A DNA stretch of 64,000 nt from Terrabacter sp. Ter38. GTDB lineage: Bacteria > Actinomycetota > Actinomycetes > Actinomycetales > Dermatophilaceae. The translations under genes were made by a program, and so were the position numbers. Numbering within the stretch: the stretch's first letter is position 1; every line of letters begins with the position of its first letter. The DNA lies in NCBI RefSeq assembly GCF_024519435.1, contig NZ_JALJRZ010000002.1:372001-436000 (forward strand), in the 5' to 3' direction. The notes under the pieces were generated by a model. The model searched no databases and was not told the origin of the DNA. It worked only from the letters and a program-made list of their open reading frames with translations. This document shows, in pieces, positions 54,413-63,876 of the stretch.

Positions 54413-54575
54413 GCTCCGGAGCGTAACCCCGGCATGCCCGTCCTGAGGTCTTTCTGAGGTGCTTTCGCCACTCGGTGGCACCGGTGTCGGCCGCATCCTT
54501 GAGAGGTCGCCGCAGCACCACACGAGCGGTGCACCGACCCACCCGATCACCGCCGATCCGCCCGAGGAGGGCACC

Positions 54576-55757
54576 ATGACCATCACATCGACCAGCTCAC
54601 GAACGGGCTGGATCCGTCCCGAGGACGCCCGACTCCCCGACCTGCTCGCGGTGCTCTCCGATCGGACCGAGCTCGCCGACTACCCACACGCGGCCCGCGT
54701 CGAGCGGGAGGTCCTCGTCTACGACTGGTCCACCCTGCGGCATACGTCCGCGGACGACGCGAGGAGAGCCGACGTGCAGGCCGAGCTGGCGCGTGCCCTC
54801 TCCGACGGACCCGGGATCGTCGTGCTGGCAGGCGCTTTCGACGCCGCGCCCCTCGACCGTGCGACCGCAGTCTTCGAGCGGATGATCGCCGAGCAGCGCG
54901 CGAGCGGCACCGCCGCGGGCGACCACTTCGCCAAGCCTGGAGCCAACGACCGCATCTGGAACGCCCTCGAGAAGCTCGCTGTCGCCGACCCCGAGGCGTT
55001 CGTCGACTACTACGCCAACGACGCCGTCGCGCTCGTCGCGCAGGCGTGGCTCGGGCCCGGCTACCAGGTCACCTCCCAGCTCAACGTCGTCAACCCCGGC
55101 GGTGCCGGACAGACGGTGCACCGCGACTACCACCTCGGCTTCCAGTCGGCCGAGATGTGCGCGAGTTACCCCGCGCACGTGCACGCTCTGTCGCAGGCGC
55201 TGACGCTGCAGGGTGCCGTCGCTCACGTCGACATGCCCGTCGAGTCCGGGCCGACGCTCTATCTGCCGCACAGCCAGAAGTACACGCACGGCTACGTCGC
55301 CTACCAGCGGCCGGAGTTCCAGCACTACTTCGTCGCCCACCACGTGCAGCTTCCGCTGTCGGCCGGTGACGCGGTCTTCTTCAACCCGGCGCTGCTGCAC
55401 GCGGCCGGCACGAACCACACGACGGACGTACGCCGGATGGCCAACCTCCTCCAGGTCAGCTCGGCGTTCGGCCGGGCGATGGAGACGGTCGACCGGGCGC
55501 GCGTCGTCGCGGCCGTCCACCCGGCGCTGCTCGCGGCCCGAGCCGCAGGAATGCCGCCGCGCGACGTGGCCAACGTCATCGCCGCGAGCGCCGAGGGCTA
55601 TGCCTTCCCGACGAACCTCGACAGGGACCAGCCCGTCGACGGCCTTTCGCCGCGGACCCAGGCCGATCTCGTCGCCGACGCGCTGGCGGCCGAGGTGCCA
55701 CCGGCCGAGCTGCATGCCGCCCTGGTCCAGCAGCAGTCGGCCCGCGACAGCCACTAG
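54576..55757 (+). CDS. Phytanoyl-CoA dioxygenase (PhyH)-family Fe(II)/2-oxoglutarate oxygenase
   Basis: A 393-residue oxygenase. The iron facial triad is His182 and Asp184 (HRDYHLGFQ) and His275 (LLHAAGTNH), with Arg286/Arg287 placed to bind 2-oxoglutarate. It hydroxylates an unknown substrate using oxygen and 2-oxoglutarate. GAGGAGG lies 6 bases before the ATG. It is divergent from the LacI gene, its likely regulator. In related loci such oxygenases accompany Gfo/Idh dehydrogenases; here that partner is broken. Confidence 0.87.
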   Translation: MTITSTSSRTGWIRPEDARLPDLLAVLSDRTELADYPHAARVEREVLVYDWSTLRHTSADDARRADVQAELARALSDGPGIVVLAGAFDAAPLDRATAVFERMIAEQRASGTAAGDHFAKPGANDRIWNALEKLAVADPEAFVDYYANDAVALVAQAWLGPGYQVTSQLNVVNPGGAGQTVHRDYHLGFQSAEMCASYPAHVHALSQALTLQGAVAHVDMPVESGPTLYLPHSQKYTHGYVAYQRPEFQHYFVAHHVQLPLSAGDAVFFNPALLHAAGTNHTTDVRRMANLLQVSSAFGRAMETVDRARVVAAVHPALLAARAAGMPPRDVANVIAASAEGYAFPTNLDRDQPVDGLSPRTQADLVADALAAEVPPAELHAALVQQQSARDSH

Positions 55758-55807
55758 CCGGACCGGTGCGCGCCCGGCGGGTGCGCCTCCCGCCCGCCGG
55801 GCCACCC

Positions 55808-55861
55808 GGCAGCACGGCAGCACGGCAGCACGGCAGCACGGCAGCACGGCAGCACGGCAGC
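55808..55861. repeat. 8-base tandem repeat (ACGGCAGC), about 6.75 copies
   Basis: An essentially perfect octanucleotide array 51 bases after the PhyH stop. Eight is not a multiple of three, so frames crossing it change with copy number. The surrounding 55758-56009 has no supported gene; the leftward Cys-rich frame through the array is a translation artefact of the repeat. Confidence 0.9.
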
Positions 55862-56009
55862 GTTGATCCGGCGCCAGACATGCGCGCTTCCGTTGACCCG
55901 TTGATCGAGCAGGCACTGCAATAGCCTGCGCCCCGCTCGCTGCGGAGTGACCCAGTCGTCTCGGTAGATCCGGGCGTTCAGCTCACGCACGCTCGTTCTT
56001 GCTGTGAAG

Positions 56010-57197
56010 ATGTGGAGACGGGTGTTCGAGGAGGCTGACTTGTCGAATCTGAACTGGTTGACGGATCCTGGGCGCCACATTCTGGTGAACCCTGTGGTGC
56101 GTCTGGGGTGTTCGGTCTGGCTCGAAGGCCGTTCCTACGACGTTCTCCCCAGCGCCTTCGAACTGATCAAGGTGTGGTCGCCGACGTTGGCGCCCTTCCG
56201 CCGTCTGGTCGGAAAGGACGTTGAGTCGCAGGTCGCGGTCATTCAGTGCGCTGGCGGGCCCTTGGATTGCGTCTCTGATCGGGCGCTGACGATCGTGCCA
56301 CAGTGGGGACGCCGCCGGTTCGTGTTCCTCGATGACCAAGGGACGCGGTCGCCAGTCCTCAAGGTGGTCAACCGCGTCTCACCGTCCACGGTGCGTCTTG
56401 GACTGCCAGCGATTGGCGTTTCGGTAGCGGAGCTTCCCGGTGGGGCGGCCGTGGGGAAGGCCGAACTGGACCTGTCCAAGACGTTGAGCGTGGAGGTGAA
56501 GGTCGCCGCAGCTGTTGACCCAGAGGTGGTCGTATCGCTTGTCACCGGAGATGAGCTGGGCACGGCATGGGCGGCGCTGATCGCGGCCGACACGGGTCTG
56601 ACGACCGTTGGTGCCACGCGTTGGCTACTGCGCGCTCTGGAGGACGACAGTCCCGATCGGGACCGCGCGTTGGCCTTCCTTGAAGAAGTCCTCGCCTCCG
56701 GTGTGTCTGTCGAGAGTTCGCTCTCGCCAACAGACGAGGGGGGCGCTCTGGCGCGTGTTCTGAAAACTCATCCGTTCTCTGCCTCCGCCAGCCCTGCGCA
56801 TGGTGGTGGCGACGATGAGCTGTCCGCCGCCCGGGACTACGTGGCCCTGGTAGCTGAATGGGATGTGGCCGGCCTGTTGGCTCCAGCGCAGCGTCATCGA
56901 GAGTTGCGCACCGGTCCCCGGCCCGCGATCTTCATCGGCGATGAGCAGGACCCCAGACCCACCGCTGAAGTGCACATCGACGAGGGGGAGTCGGTCGATG
57001 TGACCTTTACTCTCGTTGGACTCGGACCAGACGTGACACGTTTCGCGACGAAGGCCTCAACCGTCATCGATGGCGTGAACGAGGACGTGTACAGCGACGT
57101 CGTCAGCATCGCCGAGCGTGATGGATCCTTGGTGTGGTGGGAAGATCCCGACCTGGTGACCGTTATCGAACAAGAGCGGGAAATGGCGGTCTTGTAG
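56010..57197 (+). CDS. Hypothetical protein, unrecognised
   Basis: A 395-residue soluble protein that I cannot place in a family. It has no signal peptide or membrane segment. The C-terminal third reads as a beta-rich domain (DVTFTLVGLGPDVTRF). Base composition is less extremely GC-rich and the codons less biased than neighbours, suggesting recent acquisition. An in-frame TTG at 56040 is preceded by a perfect GAGGAGG at 5-base spacing and is a serious alternative start; the ATG at 56010 has no site. It is flanked by the octanucleotide repeat and a 253-base gap (57198-57450) in which I see only a short CAGCAGCTGCTG palindrome. Candidate accessory gene. Confidence 0.6.
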   Translation: MWRRVFEEADLSNLNWLTDPGRHILVNPVVRLGCSVWLEGRSYDVLPSAFELIKVWSPTLAPFRRLVGKDVESQVAVIQCAGGPLDCVSDRALTIVPQWGRRRFVFLDDQGTRSPVLKVVNRVSPSTVRLGLPAIGVSVAELPGGAAVGKAELDLSKTLSVEVKVAAAVDPEVVVSLVTGDELGTAWAALIAADTGLTTVGATRWLLRALEDDSPDRDRALAFLEEVLASGVSVESSLSPTDEGGALARVLKTHPFSASASPAHGGGDDELSAARDYVALVAEWDVAGLLAPAQRHRELRTGPRPAIFIGDEQDPRPTAEVHIDEGESVDVTFTLVGLGPDVTRFATKASTVIDGVNEDVYSDVVSIAERDGSLVWWEDPDLVTVIEQEREMAVL

Positions 57198-57450
57198 GGT
57201 CGAATAGCGCAGCAGCTGCTGGACTACGGCTTTCGCGTCGAGTGCGTATGGTGCATCCACGCCAACACCCTTGAAAACCGTCGGTTGGCGCGCGCCGCGT
57301 CCAGCCCGCCTAATCGACTGTCCGGGTGTGACTCGTCAGAGCCGACGACAACATCGTCTGAATCGCTCGCTCCGAGTGCGGCGACCAACATCTGCACAAA
57401 CTCAGCAAATCCGGTGCATGCCTAAATTGGCGCGCGTACCGTCAAGAGGT

Positions 57451-58377
57451 ATGGCCGCACAAATGGCGGGTGTCGCCGAGGGCACCAGCAATATCACCCT
57501 GCAGACGTATCGCTACCTGCGGATGATCCTCGTCCTGCCGCCCGTCTTCCTCATGCTGGCCACCGTCGGGGAACGGCTTACCCGCGGCGTGTGGCGCGAC
57601 TCGATCAGCGACTCGTACGCGGGCCCGGTGCGCGACGTCTTCGTCGGCGCCCTCATGGCCACCGGGGTCTGCCTGATCGCGTACAAGAGCAGCTCCAAGC
57701 TCGAGGACTACGCCCTCAACTTCGCCGGCTTCAACGCGTTCTTCGTCGCCCTCGTGCCGAACAACTTCACGCCGATGCTCGTGGCCGCCCCGGCGCGCGA
57801 CCCCCATGACCTGGGTGTGCTCACCCAAGCCCAGATCTTGGACAACCTGCGGGTCGTCCTGTGGGCCTTCCTCATCAGCGCGGCCCTGTTCACCTTTTTC
57901 GACTGGCGCCTCATGCACTGGCGGTCCTTCCGCTGGGGAAAGGACGAGACCAGGTTCGCCAGCATCCTGGTCGGGATTTCCTGGGTCGCTGAAGCTGTCT
58001 TCCTGCTGGTCATCGTCGGCGGCTTCCTCCTCTTCGGCCGCAGGACACTCGTTGGAGGCGTGAGCATCTTCGGCGTCCTGCACTTCACTGCGGCGGGGCT
58101 GCTCATTGCCAACCTGTCCTTCGCGGCCGCAAGCCACGCGTATCCACTTAGCCTGCGCAGCAAAGCGGACCGGTCCGCCGCGCCGCCAACATCGAAGCGA
58201 GCGCTACTCACATACCGGCTGATCAGTGGCCTCATGTGGGTGGGACTGCTCATCGGTGGCGTCTGCATCTGGCGGCAGGTGCCGTACTCGGTCATCCTCA
58301 CCGAGTACTTCGAGATCGCGATGTTCCTGGCGTACTGGCTCGTCGCCACCCGACGCGACTGGTCCAACCCCATTTAG
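57451..58377 (+). CDS. Multi-pass membrane protein of unknown function
   Basis: A 308-residue protein with about seven hydrophobic helices. The first loop reads WRDSISDSYAGPVRDVFVGA, followed by a helix pair ending in an AYKSSSKLEDYALNFAGFNA loop; acidic/aromatic loop residues recall actinobacterial 'DUF998-like' membrane proteins but the match is not secure. Starts at 57418, 57451 and 57463 are in frame; 57451 has AGAGG immediately upstream. A weak GGGCA-CAAA-TGCCC hairpin follows the stop. Confidence 0.6.
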   Translation: MAAQMAGVAEGTSNITLQTYRYLRMILVLPPVFLMLATVGERLTRGVWRDSISDSYAGPVRDVFVGALMATGVCLIAYKSSSKLEDYALNFAGFNAFFVALVPNNFTPMLVAAPARDPHDLGVLTQAQILDNLRVVLWAFLISAALFTFFDWRLMHWRSFRWGKDETRFASILVGISWVAEAVFLLVIVGGFLLFGRRTLVGGVSIFGVLHFTAAGLLIANLSFAAASHAYPLSLRSKADRSAAPPTSKRALLTYRLISGLMWVGLLIGGVCIWRQVPYSVILTEYFEIAMFLAYWLVATRRDWSNPI

Positions 58378-58604
58378 GGGCACAAATGCCCTGAATCGTC
58401 TGGGAAAGGGCTATCTGGTGCGGGCGGCACCAGCGCCCCGAGCCCGATCCGGTCGGGACCGTCACCGTTACGCCCTGACGTTTCTTGGCTCTGAGCTGAG
58501 CTGACACCCGACCAGGAACGCTGAGGGACTCAGTAGATCATTCCGCGGAGCGGTCGTCGGCATTGCTACGTTGCCGTCATGACGTGGTGTGCTGGGAGAC
58601 GGGA

Positions 58605-59561
58605 GTGAAGGCGGTCGTCTACGACCGGTACGGATCCCCTGACGGCCTCCGTGTTGAGGATGTGCCGGTGCCGATGCCCGGCGCCGGTCAGGTGCGCGTG
58701 AAGGTCGCTGCGGTGTCGGTCAACCTCAGCGACTGGGAGTGTCTGCGCGGGTCGCCGTCATACGCGCGGATCGGCGGGCTGCGCTCTCCGGCGCGCCGGA
58801 CGCTGGGATCGGACATCGCCGGGGTGGTCGACGCGGTCGGGGCAGGGGTCTCCCGGTTCCAGCCGGAAGACCAGGTGTATGGCGACAACCTCGCGTTGAA
58901 GGGTGGCTTCGCGGAGTACGCGGTCGCGCCGGAGTCGGTATTGGCCCACAGACCGGCCCAGATGACGTTCGCCGAGGCATCCACCATCCCGCAGGCCGGT
59001 GCGATCGCGTTGCAGGGCACCGCTGGGGTGACGTCGGGAGCACGAGTGCTGATCAACGGTGCCGGCGGTGGGTCTGGATCCTTTGCGATCCAGGTGGCCA
59101 AGCGGCTCGGCGCTCACGTCACCGGTGTCGACAACGCCGGGAAATTGGGCTTCATGTCGGCTCTCGGGGCGGACGAGGTCATCGACTATGACCGCGACGA
59201 CTTCACCCGTGATGCCGGGGCGTACGACCTCATTCTGGATCTGGCCGCGCATCGCTCGGTGTTGGCCTATCGGCGTGCGCTGGCGCCAGGGGGCAGCTAT
59301 CGGTGCGTGGGTGGGTCGGTTCCGACGCTGTTGCGCGTGCTCACCCTTGGCTCCGTGGCCGGGCGGGTGACCGGTCGGAGGATCGGGGTGCTCGCCGTCA
59401 AGCAGGGCCCGTCGTTCTTCGAGCCGCTGGCCGCGCTGTGTGCGGCGGGCGAGGTGAGTACCCACATCGACCGCTTCTTCACACTCGACGAGGTTCCAGC
59501 CGCGCTGACTCGTGTCGGAGAGGGACGCGCCTTGGGCAAGGTCGTGATCAGGGTCTCCTGA
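58605..59561 (+). CDS. Quinone oxidoreductase-type NAD(P)-dependent dehydrogenase (MDR, zinc-free)
   Basis: A 318-residue protein of the QOR/zeta-crystallin branch. It begins KAVVYDRYGSPDGL, has the GSDIAGVVDAVG segment, the nucleotide motif NGAGGGSGSFAIQVAK (about residues 146-161) and the end LTRVGEGRALGKVVI. Zinc ligands are absent. It would reduce a quinone or alpha,beta-unsaturated ketone with NADPH. The GTG at 58605 follows GGGAGACGGGA and gives the canonical N-terminus; 14 extra upstream codons are in frame but unlikely. It stands alone. Confidence 0.9.
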   Translation: MKAVVYDRYGSPDGLRVEDVPVPMPGAGQVRVKVAAVSVNLSDWECLRGSPSYARIGGLRSPARRTLGSDIAGVVDAVGAGVSRFQPEDQVYGDNLALKGGFAEYAVAPESVLAHRPAQMTFAEASTIPQAGAIALQGTAGVTSGARVLINGAGGGSGSFAIQVAKRLGAHVTGVDNAGKLGFMSALGADEVIDYDRDDFTRDAGAYDLILDLAAHRSVLAYRRALAPGGSYRCVGGSVPTLLRVLTLGSVAGRVTGRRIGVLAVKQGPSFFEPLAALCAAGEVSTHIDRFFTLDEVPAALTRVGEGRALGKVVIRVS

Positions 59562-59675
59562 AACACCATCGAGGGGCCTGCAGCTGCGGCGTCCGCAGAT
59601 CCGGGCAGGCGATCCGACGCGATAACGCCCGGAAGGGCTCAGTTCCCTCCGCTGGACATGCAGCTCCTAGAAGCC

Positions 59676-60077
59676 CTAGTGCTGGTCATCCGAGTCGTCG
59701 ACCGTGAGCACGATGAGCGGGCTGTGCCGGAGCATGTCGGACACATCCGTGCGACGCCATCGCTTGGCGGCCGCTTCGATGAAGGGTCGGCGTTCATCAA
59801 TGTTGGTGACCACTCGGGCGGTAGCGGGCACGTCTATGACGACCGACGCCTTCAGGTGAATTACGACGTGGGGATCGGCTTCGATGTTGTAGATCCAGTC
59901 ACGCGTACGGTCAGCCCGGGGCATCCCGGTGATGAAGAGTTGGTCGTCGTCATGGTGCAGGAAGATCTCGATGCGCCGTGGTTGACCGGTCCGTCGGCCA
60001 GTGGTCGTCAGATCGATGATCTGACTGTGGGTCAACGCTGCCCGGGTGGCTTCTCCCAGAGAACTGTCAGGCTCCAC
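59676..60077 (-). CDS. Deazaflavin (F420)-dependent nitroreductase-like protein (DDN family)
   Basis: A 133-residue split-barrel protein of the PF04075 group. Key stretches are LTTTGRRTGQPRRIEIFL, a DRTRDWIYNIEADPHVVIHL segment (shown in full) and a helix before the C-terminus, as in Ddn and other F420H2-dependent reductases. The start at 60077 (GTG after GAGAGGA) is chosen; the 44-residue upstream frame lacks homology. It is the second leftward gene after the kinase (60210) with a 132-base gap. Confidence 0.85.
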   Translation of the reverse strand: MEPDSSLGEATRAALTHSQIIDLTTTGRRTGQPRRIEIFLHHDDDQLFITGMPRADRTRDWIYNIEADPHVVIHLKASVVIDVPATARVVTNIDERRPFIEAAAKRWRRTDVSDMLRHSPLIVLTVDDSDDQH

Positions 60078-60209
60078 GGCGGGATCCTCTCGACTGAACC
60101 GACCCGGCCACTTTACGGCGGGGACCGCACTGTGCGCCGGCGCGGCGAAAAGTCGCATGTGGCGATCTGGTGGATGGTGAGTGAATTGCGGCTGGGCTGG
60201 TGGGTTCAT

Positions 60210-61067
60210 CTACTCGGCGGAGAGGGCTCCGAGTACGGGCCACGGCGGACCCTGGCGCAGCAAGGTCACGATGTCGCGGCCGTGTCGGTGCCCATCCGGA
60301 AACTCATCGCGGACGTCCCAGCGCCAGGCGGCGACCATCGCAAGAACGAGCCGTCGACACTCTGCGAGCAGCACGTGGTCGAGGTTGGGATAGTGCGCGC
60401 TGACCTCGTTGGGCACGTGCGCGACGTCGAACTCGATGGGCCCGCGGCAGCACGTCTCGAAGTCGATGAACAACAGGCCACCGGGGGTGTTCAGGACGTT
60501 GCCGGGATGCGGTTCGCCGTGGAGCAGCTGCTCGGTGGCGCCGCGTTCCCGGATCCGTTTAGTCGCGTCGTGAAGTGTGTACAGGAGGAGCTGCCGGTCG
60601 CTCTCGCCGAGTGTCGGAGTCTTGTCTCGGTGGGCGATCAGACGTTCAGCTTCGGTGACGCGGTCCAGGAAGTGCGGCGTCTCGATGTCGACGCTGCGCA
60701 GACCCGCGTGCAGGCGGTGCAGCGCGTCGGCGTAGCTGCACGGGGAGCCCCATTCGGCGTGCACCGACTCGTAGAGGGTCCAAAATGTCACGGTGAAGCC
60801 GTTGCACTCGTAGACCCCCGGCGCGACCCTGGGTTCGGGCGCCGCGACGGGGCTTGCCGTTGCTGCGAGTCGCTGGGCAAGCTCGACCTCGAGCGCGGCC
60901 ATCTGGTGCCCCGACGGTGCCACTCGGGCGAACACCTCACACGGGGTCATACGGAGCGCGAGCTTGTTCGAGTTGTGTAGTACGGCGACGTCCTCGACAT
61001 GCAGCCCTGAATCCTTGGCCAGCGCCATTGCCGCAGCCACCGCGCGCGAAACGACATCCGCCTCCAC
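60210..61067 (-). CDS. Aminoglycoside phosphotransferase (APH)-family kinase
   Basis: A 285-residue small-molecule kinase. The catalytic loop reads HGEPHPGN (Glu in place of the usual Asp after HG), and the metal-binding motif IDFETCCRGP follows. A histidine-rich RDGHRHGRD stretch is near the C-terminus. It could phosphorylate an aminoglycoside, choline, a sugar or a macrolide; resistance should not be assumed. The start is GTG at 61067. The Glu-for-Asp change near the catalytic base deserves checking. Confidence 0.8.
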   Translation of the reverse strand: MEADVVSRAVAAAMALAKDSGLHVEDVAVLHNSNKLALRMTPCEVFARVAPSGHQMAALEVELAQRLAATASPVAAPEPRVAPGVYECNGFTVTFWTLYESVHAEWGSPCSYADALHRLHAGLRSVDIETPHFLDRVTEAERLIAHRDKTPTLGESDRQLLLYTLHDATKRIRERGATEQLLHGEPHPGNVLNTPGGLLFIDFETCCRGPIEFDVAHVPNEVSAHYPNLDHVLLAECRRLVLAMVAAWRWDVRDEFPDGHRHGRDIVTLLRQGPPWPVLGALSAE

Positions 61068-61467
61068 GACGCCGATTCTCGCATCTACTGGCTCACCGGA
61101 AGCCAGCAGTGTCGACGCCCGTCAGGCGGCGGTCGGACGCATGTCCAGCCGCGACCGGGGCAGAGTTGAGGACGTCGTCGCTCGCGTCGTCGTTCGTGTA
61201 TGGAGACGTCTGGTCGGGAGCCAGCGGGTCCCGTCCAGGGAGGTACTGGCAGGATCTCCCAGTTCAGGTCGTCGGGCCCTAGCGTGGCGGCATGGACAAC
61301 CGCCTCTCCGTACGCGCCGGCTCGACGCGTGGCGGCGGGAAGAACGCTCCTGAGAAGGTCGATGGTCTCACCGGCGGCGTGATCCTCCGGTGTACGGCGC
61401 CGCTGACTGGGACCACCGGTTTCGTGGTGGGAGATACGCGGTGTCTGCCGCGCGGTGAGGGGTGACG
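61068..61467. other. Intergenic region, no supported gene
   Basis: 400 bases between the divergent kinase and MFS genes. A leftward frame crosses it (61085-61507) but has no family resemblance, no start signal and runs into the MFS gene; a short rightward frame starts ATG at 61292. I see no convincing gene, RNA or repeat. Confidence 0.4.
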
Positions 61468-63078
61468 GTGCCTCGTCCTGGAGACCCTGTCGCGGCGGGT
61501 GAGCCATCGGCTTTGGAGTCCTCGCCGTGGGCGCCGTTGCGGCAGCGGGTGTTCGCGTTGTTGTGGGTCGGGGTGCTGATCTCCGGGATGGGCACGTGGA
61601 TGCAGACGGTGGGTGCGCAGTGGCTGCTGCTCGACTCGCCGAACGCCGCAGCGGTGGTGGCGCTCGTGCAGGTGGCGAACACGCTGCCGGTCATGGTGAT
61701 GGCGATGCCAGCGGGTGTGCTGGCGGACTCCTTCGACAAGCGCTGGCTGCTTTTCGCGGTCCAGGTGTACTTCCTCCTCGCCGGGGTGTCGTTGCTGGTG
61801 CTGACGCTGGCCGGGCGGATGCCGGCGTCCCTGCTGCTGGTGTTCACGTTCCTGCTCGGTGCGGGGGCGGCGGTGCAGTTGCCCGCCCTGCAGGCCAGCA
61901 CGCCCGAGCTTGTGCCGCGGCACCAGCTCAGGTCGGCCGCGCGCTTGGAGATGGTCGGGGTGAACGTGGCCCGAGCGGCCGGGCCGGCGCTCGCGGGTCT
62001 GGTGATCGCAGGGTGGGGCGTCGCGTCCGTGTTCGCACTGAACGCCCTGTCGGTGATTCCGCTGGGTGTCGGCCTGCTGTTCTGGCATCGCACGCCCACC
62101 GCGGTCCCTGGTGGCCGTGAACGGTTCTGGCCGGCGCTGCGAGCGGGTGGTCGTTACGCCTGGCATGACACCGACGTCAGGCGTGTCCTACTGCGGCTGG
62201 GGGTGTTCCTGCTTCCCGCATCCGCCCTGTGGGCGCTGCTGCCGTTGATCGCGACGCGCCGGCTGGGAGCGGGACCTGGTGGCTACGGGGTCATGTTCGC
62301 GGCTCTGGGGATCGGGGCCATCGCCGGCGCGCTCGTGCTGGGCCGGGTGCGCCGGGTGCTGTCGACAAACGCGACACTCACCGCCGCGGGGCTGTTGATG
62401 GCCGCGTCGCTGCTAGCGTTGGTTGCGGTGCAGGGCTACCCCGCGGCGCTGGTGATCCTGGTCGGCGCGGGCCTGGCCTGGACGACGACGATCTCCACAC
62501 TGGTCGGGGAGCTGCAGCTGTTCCTGCCGGGGTGGGTGATGGCTCGTGTCCTCGCGATCTGGACGATGGTCTTCACCGGATGCCAAGCGCTCGGAGCCCT
62601 TCTCTGGGGTGTGGTGGCCAATCAGATCGACCTGTTCGCCACGTTTGTCGTGACAGCGGGGCTGTCGGCGGCCGTTGCCGGGATGGGAATGTTCTGGCGG
62701 GTGCCCGACGCGTCCGCCGACGCGCTGGATCCGATCGCGTACTGGGGTGAGGCCCGGGTCGCCCTCCCGCCCGAGCCCTCGGCGGGGCCGGTGCAGATCG
62801 CGGTGACCTATACCGTCGCGGCTGAGCACGAGAGGGATTGGCTGGCCGCGATGGGCGCCATGCGCCGCTCGAGGCTGCGCAGTGGGGCGACCCGTTGGGA
62901 GCTGTACCGCGACGCCGAACATCTGGACCGGTTCGTCGAGCAGTTCTGGGTGCCGACCTGGGAGGAGCACCTGCGCCAGCACGAGGGTCGCCTGACGGCC
63001 CACGACCAGGCCATCGAACGGACCGCCCTCGGTTTCTCCGACCCCCCGGCGACGGCCACGCACCTGCTTCCACCCTGA
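61468..63078 (+). CDS. MFS exporter (MFS_3 / enterobactin-exporter type) with C-terminal ABM-like domain
   Basis: A 536-residue protein. Twelve hydrophobic segments span about 25-410, with the loop ADSFDKRWLLF after helix 2 and ELVPRHQLRSA, both typical of the PF05977 group. After residue 430 comes a soluble domain of about 90 residues (QIAVTYTVAAEHERDWLAAM; TRWELYRDAEHLDRFVEQFW) resembling an antibiotic-biosynthesis-monooxygenase fold, which occurs on some members. Probable proton-driven export of a small molecule. The GTG at 61468 lies 5 bases after GAGGGG; GTG 61462 is less well spaced. Confidence 0.85.
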   Translation: MPRPGDPVAAGEPSALESSPWAPLRQRVFALLWVGVLISGMGTWMQTVGAQWLLLDSPNAAAVVALVQVANTLPVMVMAMPAGVLADSFDKRWLLFAVQVYFLLAGVSLLVLTLAGRMPASLLLVFTFLLGAGAAVQLPALQASTPELVPRHQLRSAARLEMVGVNVARAAGPALAGLVIAGWGVASVFALNALSVIPLGVGLLFWHRTPTAVPGGRERFWPALRAGGRYAWHDTDVRRVLLRLGVFLLPASALWALLPLIATRRLGAGPGGYGVMFAALGIGAIAGALVLGRVRRVLSTNATLTAAGLLMAASLLALVAVQGYPAALVILVGAGLAWTTTISTLVGELQLFLPGWVMARVLAIWTMVFTGCQALGALLWGVVANQIDLFATFVVTAGLSAAVAGMGMFWRVPDASADALDPIAYWGEARVALPPEPSAGPVQIAVTYTVAAEHERDWLAAMGAMRRSRLRSGATRWELYRDAEHLDRFVEQFWVPTWEEHLRQHEGRLTAHDQAIERTALGFSDPPATATHLLPP

Positions 63079-63520
63079 GCGTTCACACTCGCCAACGTCG
63101 GCGAACCGGCGGCACATGCGCTCTGACTCGACAGGGGGGTCAAAAGCTCGCGAGGGAGTCCGATCGAGCTGACATCCCTGTGCCGCCCCATCAAGTACTT
63201 GGGCGCATAGCGGCCCTACGCTCCAGAGAGTGACCCTTCCGCGGCGGAAATACGCAATTCCCTCGCAGCTCAACCGAACGGCAGTTGCCAAGAGGCGTCG
63301 TCGGCCATTGTGACGCTCGGTTCGGTAATGCCTTGCTCCTCCATTGCGCGCAAAGTGACGCGGCCTCCGTGGACACCTCGGTCCCCGAGGCGTAAGGCCT
63401 GACGGTCCCCGCTCAGCGCCAATGGGGGGGTAGGACTGCAGTCGGGGCAGATCGGCTTGCCCAAGCGTAAAGCTGCGCGAGCGCGGCTATCAGGACAGCG
63501 ACCCGAGTCAAGCCTGACGG
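63079..63520. other. Intergenic region with weak leftward frame
   Basis: 442 bases. A leftward frame (63270-63560) with one CPDC pair and a C-terminal TMADDASWQLPF overlaps the zinc-ribbon gene and has no clear start or family. A run of seven G lies at about 63424. Nothing else is supported. Confidence 0.35.
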
Positions 63521-63742
63521 TCAGATGCGGGTGCTGCTGAGCCCGCCGCAGTTCGTGCACTCCATCACGATGTTGGCGACCTGAGAGGCCGACTCGAGGC
63601 CCCGCGCGACCACGTGCTCGCAGCTCCCGCAGATCAGGTCGACCCCGCCCTTGCCAACGAACACCGGGCCCGGGGCCTCAACCCGAGCGACCGAGGCACT
63701 GCCAAGCGACGGCTCGTCGACCGCGAACAGCTTCACCCTCAC
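63521..63742 (-). CDS. Small zinc-ribbon protein
   Basis: A 73-residue protein with two CxxC pairs (ICGSC and CTNC) 25 residues apart, forming a classic zinc ribbon, with a GLSSTRI C-terminus. It starts GTG at 63742. Such small ribbons occur in many contexts including phage and plasmid genes; the role is unknown. Confidence 0.6.
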   Translation of the reverse strand: MRVKLFAVDEPSLGSASVARVEAPGPVFVGKGGVDLICGSCEHVVARGLESASQVANIVMECTNCGGLSSTRI

Positions 63743-63876
63743 GCGCTCTGCCCACCCTCAGTCATCACGACCGCGCCCGTCACAACAGGCGTGACGCAGC
63801 CGGTCCCCGGTCCCCGATTCGCACAACCGCTGCCCCGGTCCCGCCGGGGCCTTCCCATGTCCAGAGGAGATCCCCA

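Noticed and set aside
55576-56080. Leftward frames with repeated Cys-Cys-Arg-Ala-Ala-Val-Leu-Pro
   Set aside because: The repeat is the translation of the 8-base DNA array, not a metal-binding protein.
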